From Bog-473 sp963809825 (GTDB lineage Bacteria; Actinomycetota; Acidimicrobiia; Acidimicrobiales; RAAP-2), in contig CAWELJ010000010.1 in the NCBI GenBank assembly GCA_963809825.1, forward strand, positions 195,525-259,524: a stretch of 64,000 bases of DNA. Direction: 5' to 3'. The notes under the pieces are model-generated. The model made no database searches, was not told the DNA's origin, and worked only from the letters and a program-made list of their open reading frames with translations. Positions 35,409 to 46,388 of the stretch are shown here, piece after piece. The number at the start of each line of letters is the position of its first letter. Position 1 is the first letter of the stretch. The position numbers and the translations under genes were made by a program.

Positions 35409-36868
35409 CCGACCCCGAGGCCGCGGAGTCGCCGCCGGCCGAAGTCGTCGTCGAGTCGGTCCCTGCCGCGATGTCGCTGGCTCCGAATGCGGTCGGCCCG
35501 ACACTGGGAGGCGAGCTCCTCCTCGACGCCGAGGCGCGCCCCGGGGTCGAGTCGATGCGGGCGGGGCTGCTCCAGGCCGGGCCCTTGGCGGCGGCCGGTG
35601 TCATCGCCAACGGGGCCAGCGTCGTCCTCACCATCGCGCTGGCGCGCCTCCTCACCCCCCACAGCTACGGAGTCCTCAACCAGCTGACGGGCCTCTACCT
35701 GATCCTTTCCATGCCGGGTTCGGCCGTGGTGGTCGCCGTCGTGCGGCGGGTCACCATGTGGCACGAGGACGGGACCGGCCACCTGGTGCGCCGTTGGGCC
35801 GGGCGGGTGCACCGGCAGGGCACGATGCTCGTCCTCGCCTGGGCGGTCCTTGTGTTCGTCAGCCGGCACGGCGTCGCCGTGCTCCTGAACCAGCAGAGCG
35901 GCATCGGCATCGCCGCCATCCTCACTGCGGCCGCCTTCTTCGTGCTGCTCTCGCTCGACCGCGGCCTGCTCCAGGCCAACCGTGCCTACCGGCCCCTGGC
36001 GGCCAACCTCGTCGTCGAGATCGGCGTCCGACTGGCCGCGGTGCTCGTACTGGTCCTCGCCGGGTTCGGGCCATCCGGCGCGGCCGTGGGGGTGCTGATC
36101 GGCGAGGTCGTCGCAGCGGGACACGCACGCTATGCGGCCGTGCGCGCCTGGTCGGGAGGCCAGGCGCCCCACCTGTGGACCGCCGCCGGGTGGATGGCGG
36201 CCGTGCGACCCGATCCGGTGCTGGGTGCGAAGGCTTCCGTGCGCCGCACGGTCGCCCTGGACCTCGCCGTGGCGTCGATCTCCCTCTCCATGGTGGCCGT
36301 GCTGCAGAACGTCGACGTCCTCGTGGTCGGCCGCGACAACCCCGCGCAGAGCGGCGCGTACGCCGCCGTCTCGGTCACCAGCAAGGCGATCGTCTTCGGC
36401 GCCGTCGTCCTCGGTGGGTACCTGCTCCCCGAGGCGGCCATCCGATGGCGCCAGGGTGGCCACGCCCTGCGCCAGCTGGCGGTCGTGCTCGTGCTGCTGG
36501 CGGTCCCTTCGTTCCTGCTCCTGGCCGTCGCGGTCGTGGCGCCCCAGGTGCTGCTCGACGTGGTGTTCCACCATTCCTACACGGCCGCCGCCGATGCGCT
36601 GGCACCACTCGTGCTGGCCATGATCATGCTGAGCGTCACGGTGGTCCTCACCATGTACCTGCTCGCCGTGGGCCGGCGCTGGGTGGTCCTGGTGCTGGTG
36701 GGCGGGGCGGCCGCGCTGACCATGGCGGTGAACGAGGTGCACGGGGCGCCGCGGGCGACGGCGCTCGTCGATCTCGCCACCCAGGCGGTGGTGCTGATCG
36801 TGATCGTCACCGGGTTCGCGGCGGTGCACAGGGTCCGGCTCAAGAAGCAGCCCGCAGAGCTATCCTGA
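35405..36868 (+). CDS. Polysaccharide/lipid-linked oligosaccharide flippase (MOP superfamily)
   Basis: 487 residues with a hydrophilic N-terminus of about 60 residues and about 12-14 membrane helices. ALARLLTPHSYGVLNQL near the first helices is the hallmark of Wzx-like flippases, and QNVDVLVVGRDNPAQSGAYAAV repeats the pattern in the second half. It probably turns a lipid-linked repeat unit to the outer face of the membrane. GTG start overlapping the stop of the SGNH gene (GTGA). Confidence 0.85.
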   Translation: MTDPEAAESPPAEVVVESVPAAMSLAPNAVGPTLGGELLLDAEARPGVESMRAGLLQAGPLAAAGVIANGASVVLTIALARLLTPHSYGVLNQLTGLYLILSMPGSAVVVAVVRRVTMWHEDGTGHLVRRWAGRVHRQGTMLVLAWAVLVFVSRHGVAVLLNQQSGIGIAAILTAAAFFVLLSLDRGLLQANRAYRPLAANLVVEIGVRLAAVLVLVLAGFGPSGAAVGVLIGEVVAAGHARYAAVRAWSGGQAPHLWTAAGWMAAVRPDPVLGAKASVRRTVALDLAVASISLSMVAVLQNVDVLVVGRDNPAQSGAYAAVSVTSKAIVFGAVVLGGYLLPEAAIRWRQGGHALRQLAVVLVLLAVPSFLLLAVAVVAPQVLLDVVFHHSYTAAADALAPLVLAMIMLSVTVVLTMYLLAVGRRWVVLVLVGGAAALTMAVNEVHGAPRATALVDLATQAVVLIVIVTGFAAVHRVRLKKQPAELS

Positions 36869-36872
36869 CCGG

Positions 36873-38081
36873 ATGGGTGACGACTCGGGGCCGGCATCCG
36901 CCGCGCCCCCGGGTCGGCCCGGCGAGGACGTGCGCCCGGAGCGCGACGTGCTCGCCGCCATCGCAGCCGACGCGGGCATCCGCCGCATCCACTTCGTGGC
37001 CTGGCGGGATCTCGATGACCCCGAAGCAGGGGGGTCGGAACTGCACGCCCACCGCGTCGCGTCGCTGTGGGCCGCCGCCGGACTGGACGTCACGTTCCGC
37101 ACGTCGGCGGTCCCCGGCGCGCCGGAGGACCTGACCCGTGACGGGTATCGCGTGTTACGCCGCGCGGGGCGCTACGCCGTCTTCCCCGGGGCGGCCTGGG
37201 AGGGGATCCGGATGGGGCATCGTCCGGGCGACGCACTGGTCGAGATCTGGAACGGCATGCCGTTCCTGTCGCCGCTGTGGTACCGGGGGCCGCGGTTGGT
37301 CTTCCTGCACCACGTCCACGCCGAAATGTGGGGCATGGTCCTGCCGCCCGCGCTGGCCCGCCTGGGCGACACCGTCGAGCGACGGATCGCCCCGCGCTTC
37401 TACCGCTCGAGCCGCATCGTGACCCTGTCGGAGTCGTCGCGCACCGAGATCGTCGACATGCTCGGGCTCGACGCCGGCCGCGTCACCGTGGCGCCGCCGG
37501 GCGTGGACGCCCGCTACACGCCCGGCGGGCAGCGGTCGGCCGTACCCCTCGTGGTCGCGGTGGGTCGGTTGGTGCCGGTGAAGCGCTTCGACGCGCTGTT
37601 GCGGGCGCTCGCCGAGGTCAAGAAGGACCACCCCGCGCTGCGCGCGGTCGTGATCGGCGAGGGGTACGAGCGACCCGCCCTCGAGGCACTGCGGGCCGAG
37701 CTGGGTGCCGCAGACTGGGTCAGCATGCCGGGGCGGGTGGACGACGCGGAGCTCGTGTCGTGGTACCGCCAGGCCTGGCTGGTGGCCAGCAGCTCGCAGC
37801 GCGAGGGATGGGGCATGACGCTCACCGAGGCTGCGGCGTGCGGGACCCCGGCCGTGGCCACCGCGATCGCCGGCCACGCCGACGCGGTGCTCAATGGAGA
37901 GTCGGGGATCCTGGTCGACGACGTGCGCGGGCTCGGGGGGGCGATCGGGCGCGTCCTGGGTGACGACGTCCTGCGCAGCCGCCTCTCCAAGGGCGCGGTG
38001 ACCAGGGCCCGCTGGTTCACGTGGGACGCCACCGCCCGCCGCGCCCTCGAGGCGCTGGCCGAAGAGGCGGGGCGCTCCTAG
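36873..38081 (+). CDS. GT4-family glycosyltransferase
   Basis: 402 residues, cytoplasmic, two Rossmann domains. The N-terminal part has GGSELHAHRVASLWAAAGLDVTF; the C-terminal part has VVAVGRLVPVKRFDALLRAL, VVIGEGYERPAL, and the nucleotide-sugar EX7E motif in EGWGMTLTEAAACGTPAVA. It would add a sugar to a lipid-linked acceptor before flipping. It starts four bases after the flippase and converges with the AftD-type gene three bases away. Confidence 0.9.
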   Translation: MGDDSGPASAAPPGRPGEDVRPERDVLAAIAADAGIRRIHFVAWRDLDDPEAGGSELHAHRVASLWAAAGLDVTFRTSAVPGAPEDLTRDGYRVLRRAGRYAVFPGAAWEGIRMGHRPGDALVEIWNGMPFLSPLWYRGPRLVFLHHVHAEMWGMVLPPALARLGDTVERRIAPRFYRSSRIVTLSESSRTEIVDMLGLDAGRVTVAPPGVDARYTPGGQRSAVPLVVAVGRLVPVKRFDALLRALAEVKKDHPALRAVVIGEGYERPALEALRAELGAADWVSMPGRVDDAELVSWYRQAWLVASSSQREGWGMTLTEAAACGTPAVATAIAGHADAVLNGESGILVDDVRGLGGAIGRVLGDDVLRSRLSKGAVTRARWFTWDATARRALEALAEEAGRS

Positions 38082-38084
38082 AGG

Positions 38085-41000
38085 TCAGCCGTCGATGCCC
38101 ACGATCGGCGGGACGAGCGTGAGGTCGTGCGTCGAGCGCTCCGGCACGGGGCCGGCCCGCAGTGAGCGCGGACCGAGCGGCTTGCGGACGCGCAACCCGA
38201 GGCCGGAGATGACGCCGTCGGCCAGCAGCAGGACCACGCCGAGCCAGATCAGGTTGCCCGCGTTGACGAACGTGCCGGCCCAGTTGGCGCCCGGCAAATA
38301 GTGGTGCACGTGCTGCCCCTGGACGACGTTGATGCAGCCGGCCACGACGAGCGCCACCGCACCGACGGTGGCGATGGCGCGGGCCCACGGAACTAGGAGG
38401 CCGAGAGTCACGACGGCGCCCACGACGAGACCGGCCCGCGGCGGCGTGACCAGCGCGGCCATGCCGCCCGTGGCGGCGCCGATGAGCAGCGCCCGAGGGA
38501 AGCGGAGCCAGCCGCGGGGCCGCTCGTCCTTGGGTGGCGGCGTGGAGGGCAGCGCCAGGACCGGGGCGTCGAAGGGCACGGCCGGTCGTTCGGGCGCGTC
38601 GGGCCCGGCCGGCCCGCGCAGCCGCCGCGGGAGCAGCGCCCGCACCCGGCGCCGGGCGCGGCAGGGGGAGGAACCCGAGCACGAGGCACAACGCCAGGGT
38701 GGCGGCGGACAGCCCCAGGGCAGCCCACACCTCTTGTTGCGGGGTCCACGACACCTCGACCGTGAAGTCGGGGCCGCCCAGGCGGTGCAGGTCGGCCTCG
38801 CTGACGTGCCATCCGTTGGCGAAGCCGTCGACGAGATGCGGCGGCCCGAGGTCGACGGAATGCGATCCCGGGGCGGCGCCGGGCCCGGGCTGCGCCACCG
38901 CCTGCCAGCCCTTGTTGAGGCTCTGACCGAGGACGAGCTCGAACGACTGCGTGGCACCCGCCACCGAACCGGCGTGCGTGTCGACGTGCGACGAGGTCGC
39001 GTTGACCGAGGCTGAGGGGCCGGGCTGGGTCGCGGCCAGCTGCGGCGTCCCCGCCGAGGTGGGGAAGACGGCGGGCCCCGCACCGCCGCCGGCGGCCGAA
39101 TCGAGGGCCAGCTGGTCGATGTTCCAGCCCGTGCACGTGGCCGGGGTGCTGGCGCAGGGCGGGTTGTGCCCGGCCGTGGTCTGCACGATGTGCGGTCCGG
39201 CGCCGAGCGTGATCCCCTTCGCATCGGGCCCGCAGGGCACGAGCTGCGCCTCGCCGTTCTGGAGGGCGTGTTGTGCCGACCCCACGACGGCGACGTCGAC
39301 CGGCCGGCCGTCGACGGTGAGGAGATTCGGGACGCAGTTCCCGGGCAGGTCGGCCGGGGTCGTGGCCGTGTGCGCCCCGGGGAACCCGATCTCGGCGATG
39401 CCGAGCGGCAGTGCGAGCGGCCCGGCGGAGTAGTAGTTGGCCGCGTACTCGGGCCGCACGGCGGTGAACGTGATGATGAAGTGCGAGCCCGTCAACGGGG
39501 GGAACGAGACGGGCACGGTGGTGACGGCCCCGGGCACGGTGCCGTCCGCGATGGCCGGGACCGCGACCTGGCGCACCTGGCTGCCCGAGGTGATCGTCAT
39601 CGCCGTCGGCACGGAGTGCCGGCCGTCGGCGATGACCTGCATGGCCAACCCGCTCAGCGCCTGGGGCTTGGCCAGGTCGTAGGTGAGGGTCGAGCCCACC
39701 TGTGCCTTCGACCCGAGGCCGGGCTGCCACGAGGTCGTAGGATCCCCGTCCGCCGCGGCCGAGGCGGTGGCGCTCAGGGACCCGGGCAGCCGGCCCGAGG
39801 AGTAGGCGTCGCTGACGCCGGTCGCGGCGGATGGAGTGCGGCCCACCAGGCGGTCGATCTCGTCGTCGGGGATCAGCGCCGAGAGGCTCGCGGAGCCCGA
39901 CAACGCGAAGGTGCGGGCGGTCGGGAGCGTGAACTGGCGCGTGATGGTGGTCTCGGGGTCGCTGCGGGGCGGGAACTGCGAGGTGCGCTGCCGGGTCATC
40001 ACGACCGTCAGGCGGTTGGCGGCCGAGGACGCGCCGAGCGTCGAGAGCATCTGACTCGGCATGGTGATGACCTGGTGCACCACCTGCCCCGGGATCTCGA
40101 CCTCGGCGAAGCCCACCGCGGAGGCCGACAGCGGCGGGGCCGAGTTGTTCGTGGTGCCGTCGAGGGTCACGCGCAGCGTGTGGAACGTCCGGGAGGGGAA
40201 GGTGAGGGTCTGGCCCGTGGTGACGTGGGAGGCGCTGGTGAGGTCGTAGCGGACCGGGCTCTTGCCGTCGAAGGTGAGGGTGACGGCGGACACCCAGCGC
40301 GAGCGGTCGCCCCGCTGTGGTTGGACCAACGTGACGTGGTCGGTGGTGACCGGGTTGGCGAAGTGCGCCTGCCACCACTGGCCGGCGGGGTTGGGCACGA
40401 AGGTCCCGGTGATCCAGGCCGTGTCGAAGTTGCCGTCGATGGCGCTGTAGGCCTCGTCCTCGGGCGTGTAGGACACGGCGTTCCCGTAACTGCTGGCGGT
40501 GACGTTGACCGCGCCCACGTACGACGCGTACGACCTGCTGCTCAACCCGGTTCCCGGGAACAGCTCGACCGGGCTGTCGCTCAGGTCGCTCTTGGCCGGG
40601 TTGTCGCCCGGAGTCTCGGTCGCGCCCGCGTTCGCCGTCAGCGTGTCCCAGCGGAACGCCTGCTTGCGGTTGGTGTCGGTCAGCACCAATTGGGCGCCCT
40701 GGGACGAGAGGTCGCGCAGGCGCAGGGGCGAGTCGGCCAGGGTGCCCGCGTAGTAGATCGCGCTGCTCGTGTTCAGGAGGCCGAGGCCGGCGAGGTTGTC
40801 GAGCCCGGTCGCGTCGCCCTCCATGACGACCGCTCCGGCATCGGACTCGCCGCGCAGCATCGGGCGCGGATTGGCGACCGTGTAGGTGACGATGGGAGAC
40901 GGCCAGCCCGGGTTGCCCGGCACCGAGAGGTCCTGCTCGTTCAGCGTCGAGTTGACGGAGACGTTCGGCCTGGGTGTGCCGAAGGCGACGGGGTCGGTCA

Positions 41001-42726
41001 GCCCGAGCGGTTCCTGCAGGAGCTGCAGGGCGAGGAGCTGCGGCTGCGGGATCCCGTAGCGCTCGTACTGCTGGTCGTACTCGACCATGAGATCCCCGGC
41101 GCCCATCAGCCGGGCCATGGGTGCCAATGCGTTCGTGTCCGCGATGCTGTCCTGCACCGGCCCGTCCGTCGCATAGAGGGTGTCGGCCGTGGCGATGGAT
41201 CCCATGATCTGTTGCTCGCGGGTCACGAAGTCGCGCGTGAGCAGGGCGGGCTGGGGCGTGTCGACGGTGTCACCCCAGCGGTAGACGGAGAAATTGTTGC
41301 CCGGGATGGCGAAGACCCTCGTGCCGGGATGGGTCGCGTTGAGGTGGTCGATGGCGGCCACCTGGTACGCCGGCAGGGCGGCCGGTTGGGTGAAGTAGTT
41401 GGCGATGGTGTCGCCCAGGAAGAGCGAGGGGATGTTGACGACGACGAGGCCCGCCACCAGGACGGATGTCGTGATGCCGACGACGGAGAGACGGGACCAC
41501 AGGGCCGTCAGCCCGCTGCCGAGGAGCATGAAGAGCGCCAGCAGCACGAGGGGCGTGGCGCGGTCGGTCGAGCGCAGCGCCAGACCCGCGGTCGTGTTGG
41601 TCATGAACGTCTTGAGCTCGCCTCCGATGACGGTGGGGTTGGAGAAGGGGAACGGACCGACCGAGAGCACCAGGCCCACGAACAGGAGGATCAGGAAGTA
41701 CGCGCGCTCACGCCAGCGCACGAACGCCGCCGCCACGAGCGCGACCACCGGCACCGCGTACGAGGTGGCCAATTGGGAGATGTCCTGGGTGAGACGAATG
41801 GCGGCGTTCGTCCAGGGCCCGGTGTGGTCGGCGCCGTAGAAGTACCAGTAGCCCAGGCCGCGGATGATGTCGGCCGGGTTGGAGGTGGCCGACGTCGAGG
41901 GAACGGTCTCGGTGAACTTGAGGACGTTGACCCCGTAGGCAGCCTCCACTTGCAGCCCCGCGATCCACCAGAGGCTGGCGCCGAGTGTGAGGATCGTGAT
42001 GCGCAGGCCGGTGGCCAGCGCGTGGCGCCAGGTCGACTCGCGCAGCACGACCACGGCGTAGAACAGCCACAGCACCGGCGCGACGCCGACGTAGATGATG
42101 GAGCTGGCGTTGATGCCGCTCACCGTTGCCACGACCGCGGCGAACAGGGCGGGCTCCCGCCAGCCGCCGCGCCGCAGGGCCACGATGGTCAGGCCCAGCA
42201 TGAACGGCAGCCCTGCCCAGGGCAACAGGATCACCGAGATGCGCCCGGCGTACTGGAGGAAGTAGGGCGACAGCATGTAGGCGAGCGCGGCCGCAGTCGG
42301 CCCGGGGCCGCGCAGCCCGAGGATGCGCGAGAGGTACAGCACACCCAGCCCCGCCGCGAAGAGGATGGAGCCGAGCCAGAGTCGCTGGGCCACCCAGACC
42401 TGCACGCCGAGGAGGTGGAAGACGGCGAAGAACGGGCCCATCGGGAAGAGGTAGCCGATGTACTGATGGTTGACCCCGCCCAGTCCCACCGTCGGGTTCC
42501 ACATGAACGCCGCCTGGCCGAGGAACTTGGTCGGGTCGAGGTAGAGGTAGGTCTTGGTGTCGGGGGTGACGACGCCCGGCCGCACCGCCAGGAGGGGGGC
42601 GTAGGCCAGGGCGGCCAGCACCGCGGCCCCCCCGATCCACCAGTACCGGCTGCCCTTCCCGCCCGCAGGTGTCCTGGCGACGGCGTGCCGCCCCCGAGGG
42701 GCGGTGACGGTGGGGGACGTGGTCAT
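38085..42726 (-). CDS. aftD: Alpha-(1->3)-arabinofuranosyltransferase AftD-like, frameshifted near the C-terminus
   Basis: About 1,546 residues when corrected. Residues 1-430 are the GT-C membrane part: RPGVVTPDTKTYLYLDP (candidate catalytic Asp56), then NHQYIGYLFPMGPFFAV, both closely matching mycobacterial AftD/DUF3367. The long exported part contains galactose-binding-like beta domains (for example DTAWITGTF, FPSRTFHTLRVTLDG) that would hold the glycan. Near 38644-38662 an extra base shifts the frame; the terminal membrane helices (LLIGAATGGMAALV, LIWLGVVLLLADGV) are read in the next frame to 38085. In Mycobacterium AftD branches arabinan; the polymer here is unknown. Confidence 0.85.
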
Positions 42727-42803
42727 GAAGAAGGGCCGCGAAGGTCGCCGGGTAGTGTAAGCAGGCAGCGCCGCCCCGGCGTGTCACCGCGATTGGAGCG
42801 CCC

Positions 42804-43616
42804 GTGGCCACCAGCACGAAGAGCCGCCTGACGGGCGAGCGGCCCCAACAGGGGGTGACCCCGGACTCCCTGCTGGCGCTGCACGAGGCGGGGTACCGCG
42901 CCGTGCTCGACCGGATCGGAGACGGGCGCATTCTCGACGTGGGGTGCGGACAGGGATTCGAGTCCGCCAGGTTCCTGGACCCCGGACGGGAGGTCGTCGG
43001 GGTCGACTACTCGGCCGACGCCGTGGCGACCGCGGCGTCCCGCTACGGGCCCGGTGGCCTCCGCGTGGCCCAGATGGACGCGCTCGACCTGGGTTTCGGG
43101 CCCGGAACCTTCGACGGCGCGTGCTCCTCACACCTCATCGAGCACTTCACCGACCCCGAGCCGCACGTCTCCGAGCTGGCCCGCGTGCTCAAGGACGGCG
43201 GCGTCGCGTGCGTGCTGACCCCGAACCGGCCGGCGGACTTCGAGAACCCCTTCCACCTGCACCTGTTCGACCGCGACGAGCTCCGCAGCATGCTCGAGCG
43301 CCACTTCGGCGACGTGTGGCTCGGAGGGGTCGATGCCGCTCCCCACGTGAAGGCGGACTTCGAGGCGCGCCGGGTCAAGGCGGCCAAGCTGCTCAAGCTC
43401 GATGCCTTCGACCTCCGGCACCGCATGCCGCACGAGTGGTACGTGTGGGCCTACACGCGGCTGCTGCCCCTGGCCTACAAGCTGGTGGCCCGGGACGACA
43501 CCGGGGGAGCCACCGGCATCACCGCCGACGACTGGTTCGTCACCGACGAGCCGGACGACACCACGCTCGTCCTGTTCGCCGTCGCCCGAGCGCCGCGCCC
43601 GGAGGGTGCCGGTTGA
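42804..43616 (+). CDS. Class I SAM-dependent methyltransferase
   Basis: 270 residues. Motif I ILDVGCGQGFES, acidic motif II VVGVDYSADAV, AQMDALDL and SSHLIEHFTDP with the post-motif LKDGGVACVLTPNRP are those of Methyltransf_11/25 proteins. The C-terminal 90 residues are typical of enzymes that modify lipid-linked sugars or glycans, so a role at the end of the glycan cluster is plausible; the substrate is unknown. GTG start with TTGGAG upstream. Its stop overlaps the coaE start (TGATG). Confidence 0.85.
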   Translation: MATSTKSRLTGERPQQGVTPDSLLALHEAGYRAVLDRIGDGRILDVGCGQGFESARFLDPGREVVGVDYSADAVATAASRYGPGGLRVAQMDALDLGFGPGTFDGACSSHLIEHFTDPEPHVSELARVLKDGGVACVLTPNRPADFENPFHLHLFDRDELRSMLERHFGDVWLGGVDAAPHVKADFEARRVKAAKLLKLDAFDLRHRMPHEWYVWAYTRLLPLAYKLVARDDTGGATGITADDWFVTDEPDDTTLVLFAVARAPRPEGAG

Positions 43617-44236
43617 TGCTGGCCGTCGGGCTCACCGGTGGCATCGGCTCGGGCAAGTCGGCGGTGGCCGACCTCCTGGTGGAGCGCGGTGCCGTGCTCA
43701 TCGACGCCGACCGGGTGGCCCGTCAGGTGGTGGAGCCCGGGGGACCGGCGTACCAGCCGCTGATCGACCGTTTCGGCCCCGGCATCGTGGCGGCCGACGG
43801 CACGATCGACCGCCAGGCGCTGGCCGGCGTTGCCTTCGCCGACGAGGAGTCCCGGCTGGCGCTCAACGCGATCACCCACCCGGCCATCGGCATCGCCATG
43901 ATCGAGGCCCGGGACGCCCTCGCCGACACCGACGCCATCGTGATCCTGGCCATCCCGTTGCTCACGGCCGCCCATCGGGAGACCGTCCGGCTGCACAAGG
44001 TCGTGGTGGTCGACTGCCCCACCGACGTGGCGCTCGAGCGGTTGCTGGCCCAGCGCGGCTTCGACCGCGCCGACGCCGAGGCGCGGATCCGGTCGCAGAT
44101 CTCACGAGAGGAGCGGGTCGAGGAGGCCGACTACGTCCTCGACAACTCGGGTGACCGCGACGCTCTGGCGCGTGAGGTCGCCAAGCTGTGGGACTGGCTG
44201 CTCGGCGCGGCGGCGGAGCGGCGCGCCCACGCCTGA
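43616..44236 (+). CDS. coaE: Dephospho-CoA kinase
   Basis: 206 residues. It phosphorylates dephospho-CoA in the last step of CoA synthesis. P-loop GLTGGIGSGKSAV at residue 5, then LIDADRVARQVVEPG, THPAI and IPLL are typical. Length is that of the stand-alone bacterial enzyme; the mycobacterial protein carries an extra C-terminal domain that is absent here. The frame is open upstream, but the ATG overlapping the methyltransferase stop gives the exact family N-terminus. It returns the map to the conserved backbone (coaE-uvrB). Confidence 0.95.
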   Translation: MLAVGLTGGIGSGKSAVADLLVERGAVLIDADRVARQVVEPGGPAYQPLIDRFGPGIVAADGTIDRQALAGVAFADEESRLALNAITHPAIGIAMIEARDALADTDAIVILAIPLLTAAHRETVRLHKVVVVDCPTDVALERLLAQRGFDRADAEARIRSQISREERVEEADYVLDNSGDRDALAREVAKLWDWLLGAAAERRAHA

Positions 44237-44269
44237 GCGGTCACACCCCCCGGGTAGCCTCGGAGGGCC

Positions 44270-46312
44270 ATGCCCGAGTTCGAGGTCGTCTCCCCGTTCA
44301 AGCCTTCGGGTGATCAGCCGGCGGCGATCACGGCGCTGGCCCAGGGGGTCCGGCGGGGCGACCCCTACCAGACCCTGCAGGGGATCACCGGGTCGGGGAA
44401 GACGGCGACGATCGCCTGGATGGTCGAGCAGGTCCAGCGGCCGACGCTCATCATCGAGCCCAACAAGTCGCTGGCGGCCCAGCTCTCGTCGGAGCTGCGG
44501 GAGCTCTTCCCGAAGAACAGGGTCGAATTTTTCGTCTCCTACTACGACTACTACCAGCCCGAGGCGTACCTCCCGACGACCGACACCTACATCGAGAAGG
44601 ACTCGTCCATCAACGACGAGATCGACCGCCTCCGCCACGCCACCACCTCCTCGCTGTTGATGCGCCGCGACGTGATCGTCGTGGCGTCGGTGTCGTGCAT
44701 CTACGGGTTGGGCTCGCCCGAGGAGTACCGGGACCGCATCCTCGGGTTGGCGGTGGGCGTCCAGCTCGACCAGCGTGAGATCCTGCGGCGCCTGGTCGAC
44801 CTCCAGTACGCCCGCAACGACGTCAACCTCGTGCGCGGCACCTTCCGGGCCCGTGGCGACACGGTGGAGATCCATCCGGCCTACGAGGAACAGGCGCTCC
44901 GGGTCGAGATGTTCGGGGACACGGTCGAGCGCATCGTGCCCTTCGACGTCCTGACCGGCGAGATGGGCGAGGAGATGGACGACGTGGCCGTCTACGCGGC
45001 CACGCACTACGTGACGGGCGAGGACATCATCCAGCGCGCGGTGGGGACGATCGAGGTGGAGCTGCGGGAGCGGCTCCAGGAGTTCGAGAAAGAGGGGAAG
45101 CTGCTCGAGGCACAGCGGCTGCGGGTCCGCACCGAGCACGATCTCGAGATGCTGGCCGAGACGGGCGTCTGCTCCGGCGTGGAGAACTACAGCCGCCACC
45201 TCGACGGCCGGGCGCCGGGCGAGACGCCGTACACGCTGCTGGACTTCTTCCCCAAGGACTACCTGTGCGTGATCGACGAGAGCCACGTGGCCGTCCCGCA
45301 GTTGCACGGGCAGTACGCCGGCGACCGCTCCCGTAAGGACGTGCTCGTCGAACACGGCTTCCGGCTGCCGTCGGCAAAGGACAACCGGCCGTTGCGTTTC
45401 GACGAGTTCGTGCAGCGGGTGCCCCAGTGCGTGTTCGTGTCGGCGACACCGGGCTCCTTCGAGCTCGAGCATTCGGCGCAGGTGGTCGAGCAGGTGATAC
45501 GCCCGACCGGCCTGGTCGATCCGGAGGTCACGGTCATGCCGACCAAGGGGCAGGTCGACGATCTGATCGCCCGCATCCAGAAGACGGTCGGCGCGGGCGG
45601 CCGGGTGCTGGTGACCACGCTGACCAAGAAGATGGCGGAGGACCTGACGGACTATCTGGCGGATGCCGGGGTGCGGGTGCAGTATCTGCACTCCGACATC
45701 GACACGATCACCCGCATCGAGATCCTGCGCGAGCTGCGTCTCGGCACCATCGACGTGCTGGTCGGGATCAACCTGCTGCGCGAGGGCCTGGACCTGCCCG
45801 AGGTCGCCCTCGTCGCCATCCTCGATGCCGACAAGGAGGGGTTCTTGCGCTCGGCGTCGTCGCTGATCCAGACCATGGGGCGGGCCGCCCGCAACGTCGA
45901 CGGCATGGTCGTGCTGTACGCCGACACGGTGACCGACTCCATGCGAGAGGCCGTGTCCGTGACCCAGCGCCGGCGCGAGGTCCAGATCGCCTACAACCGG
46001 GAGCACGGGATCGATCCCCAGACCATCCGCAAGTCGGTCACCGACATCCTCGAGCGCCTGCGGGGGAGCGGGGACGGGCGCGCCACCCGGGCGGGGCGCA
46101 GCCGGGCCGAGGTGCGCAAGAACGCCGCCGTGCGCGGCAACCGGCGCCCCGCGCTGCTCGCCGAGGGGGATGCCTCGACCCCGGCGGCTGCCATGGAGCT
46201 CATGGGCCAACTCGAGGCCGAGATGAAGGCGGCGGCGGCCGACCTGCGCTACGAGGAGGCCGCGCTCCTCCGCGACGAGATCGCCGAGCTGCGCGCCTCG
46301 ATCCCCGGCTGA
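44270..46312 (+). CDS. uvrB: Excinuclease ABC subunit B
   Basis: 680 residues. UvrB verifies DNA damage and recruits UvrC. Seen: Walker A GITGSGKT, the beta-hairpin YYDYYQPEAYLP, Walker B-like VIDESHV, helicase motif VLVTTLTKKMAEDL, INLLREGLDLPEV, and QTMGRAARN. The C-terminal UVR motif (LEAEMKAAAADLRYEEAALLRDEI) contacts UvrC. Complete and intact, 33 bases downstream of coaE as in mycobacteria. Confidence 0.98.
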   Translation: MPEFEVVSPFKPSGDQPAAITALAQGVRRGDPYQTLQGITGSGKTATIAWMVEQVQRPTLIIEPNKSLAAQLSSELRELFPKNRVEFFVSYYDYYQPEAYLPTTDTYIEKDSSINDEIDRLRHATTSSLLMRRDVIVVASVSCIYGLGSPEEYRDRILGLAVGVQLDQREILRRLVDLQYARNDVNLVRGTFRARGDTVEIHPAYEEQALRVEMFGDTVERIVPFDVLTGEMGEEMDDVAVYAATHYVTGEDIIQRAVGTIEVELRERLQEFEKEGKLLEAQRLRVRTEHDLEMLAETGVCSGVENYSRHLDGRAPGETPYTLLDFFPKDYLCVIDESHVAVPQLHGQYAGDRSRKDVLVEHGFRLPSAKDNRPLRFDEFVQRVPQCVFVSATPGSFELEHSAQVVEQVIRPTGLVDPEVTVMPTKGQVDDLIARIQKTVGAGGRVLVTTLTKKMAEDLTDYLADAGVRVQYLHSDIDTITRIEILRELRLGTIDVLVGINLLREGLDLPEVALVAILDADKEGFLRSASSLIQTMGRAARNVDGMVVLYADTVTDSMREAVSVTQRRREVQIAYNREHGIDPQTIRKSVTDILERLRGSGDGRATRAGRSRAEVRKNAAVRGNRRPALLAEGDASTPAAAMELMGQLEAEMKAAAADLRYEEAALLRDEIAELRASIPG

Positions 46313-46388
46313 CGGCCCACGGCCCGGAAGCGGCCCGCTGCGCCCCGTGTCGGGTGCCGACGGACGCCGCCGGCGATATCGTGCGGCG

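Noticed and set aside
42727..42803. TACACT box as a promoter for the AftD-type gene
   Set aside because: A -10-like TACACT is present on the minus strand, but no -35 element stands at a suitable distance, so it was not listed as a feature.
39166..42831. Long plus-strand open frame opposite the AftD-type gene
   Set aside because: Arg/Gly/Val-rich shadow without motifs, while the minus strand encodes a clear membrane glycosyltransferase.
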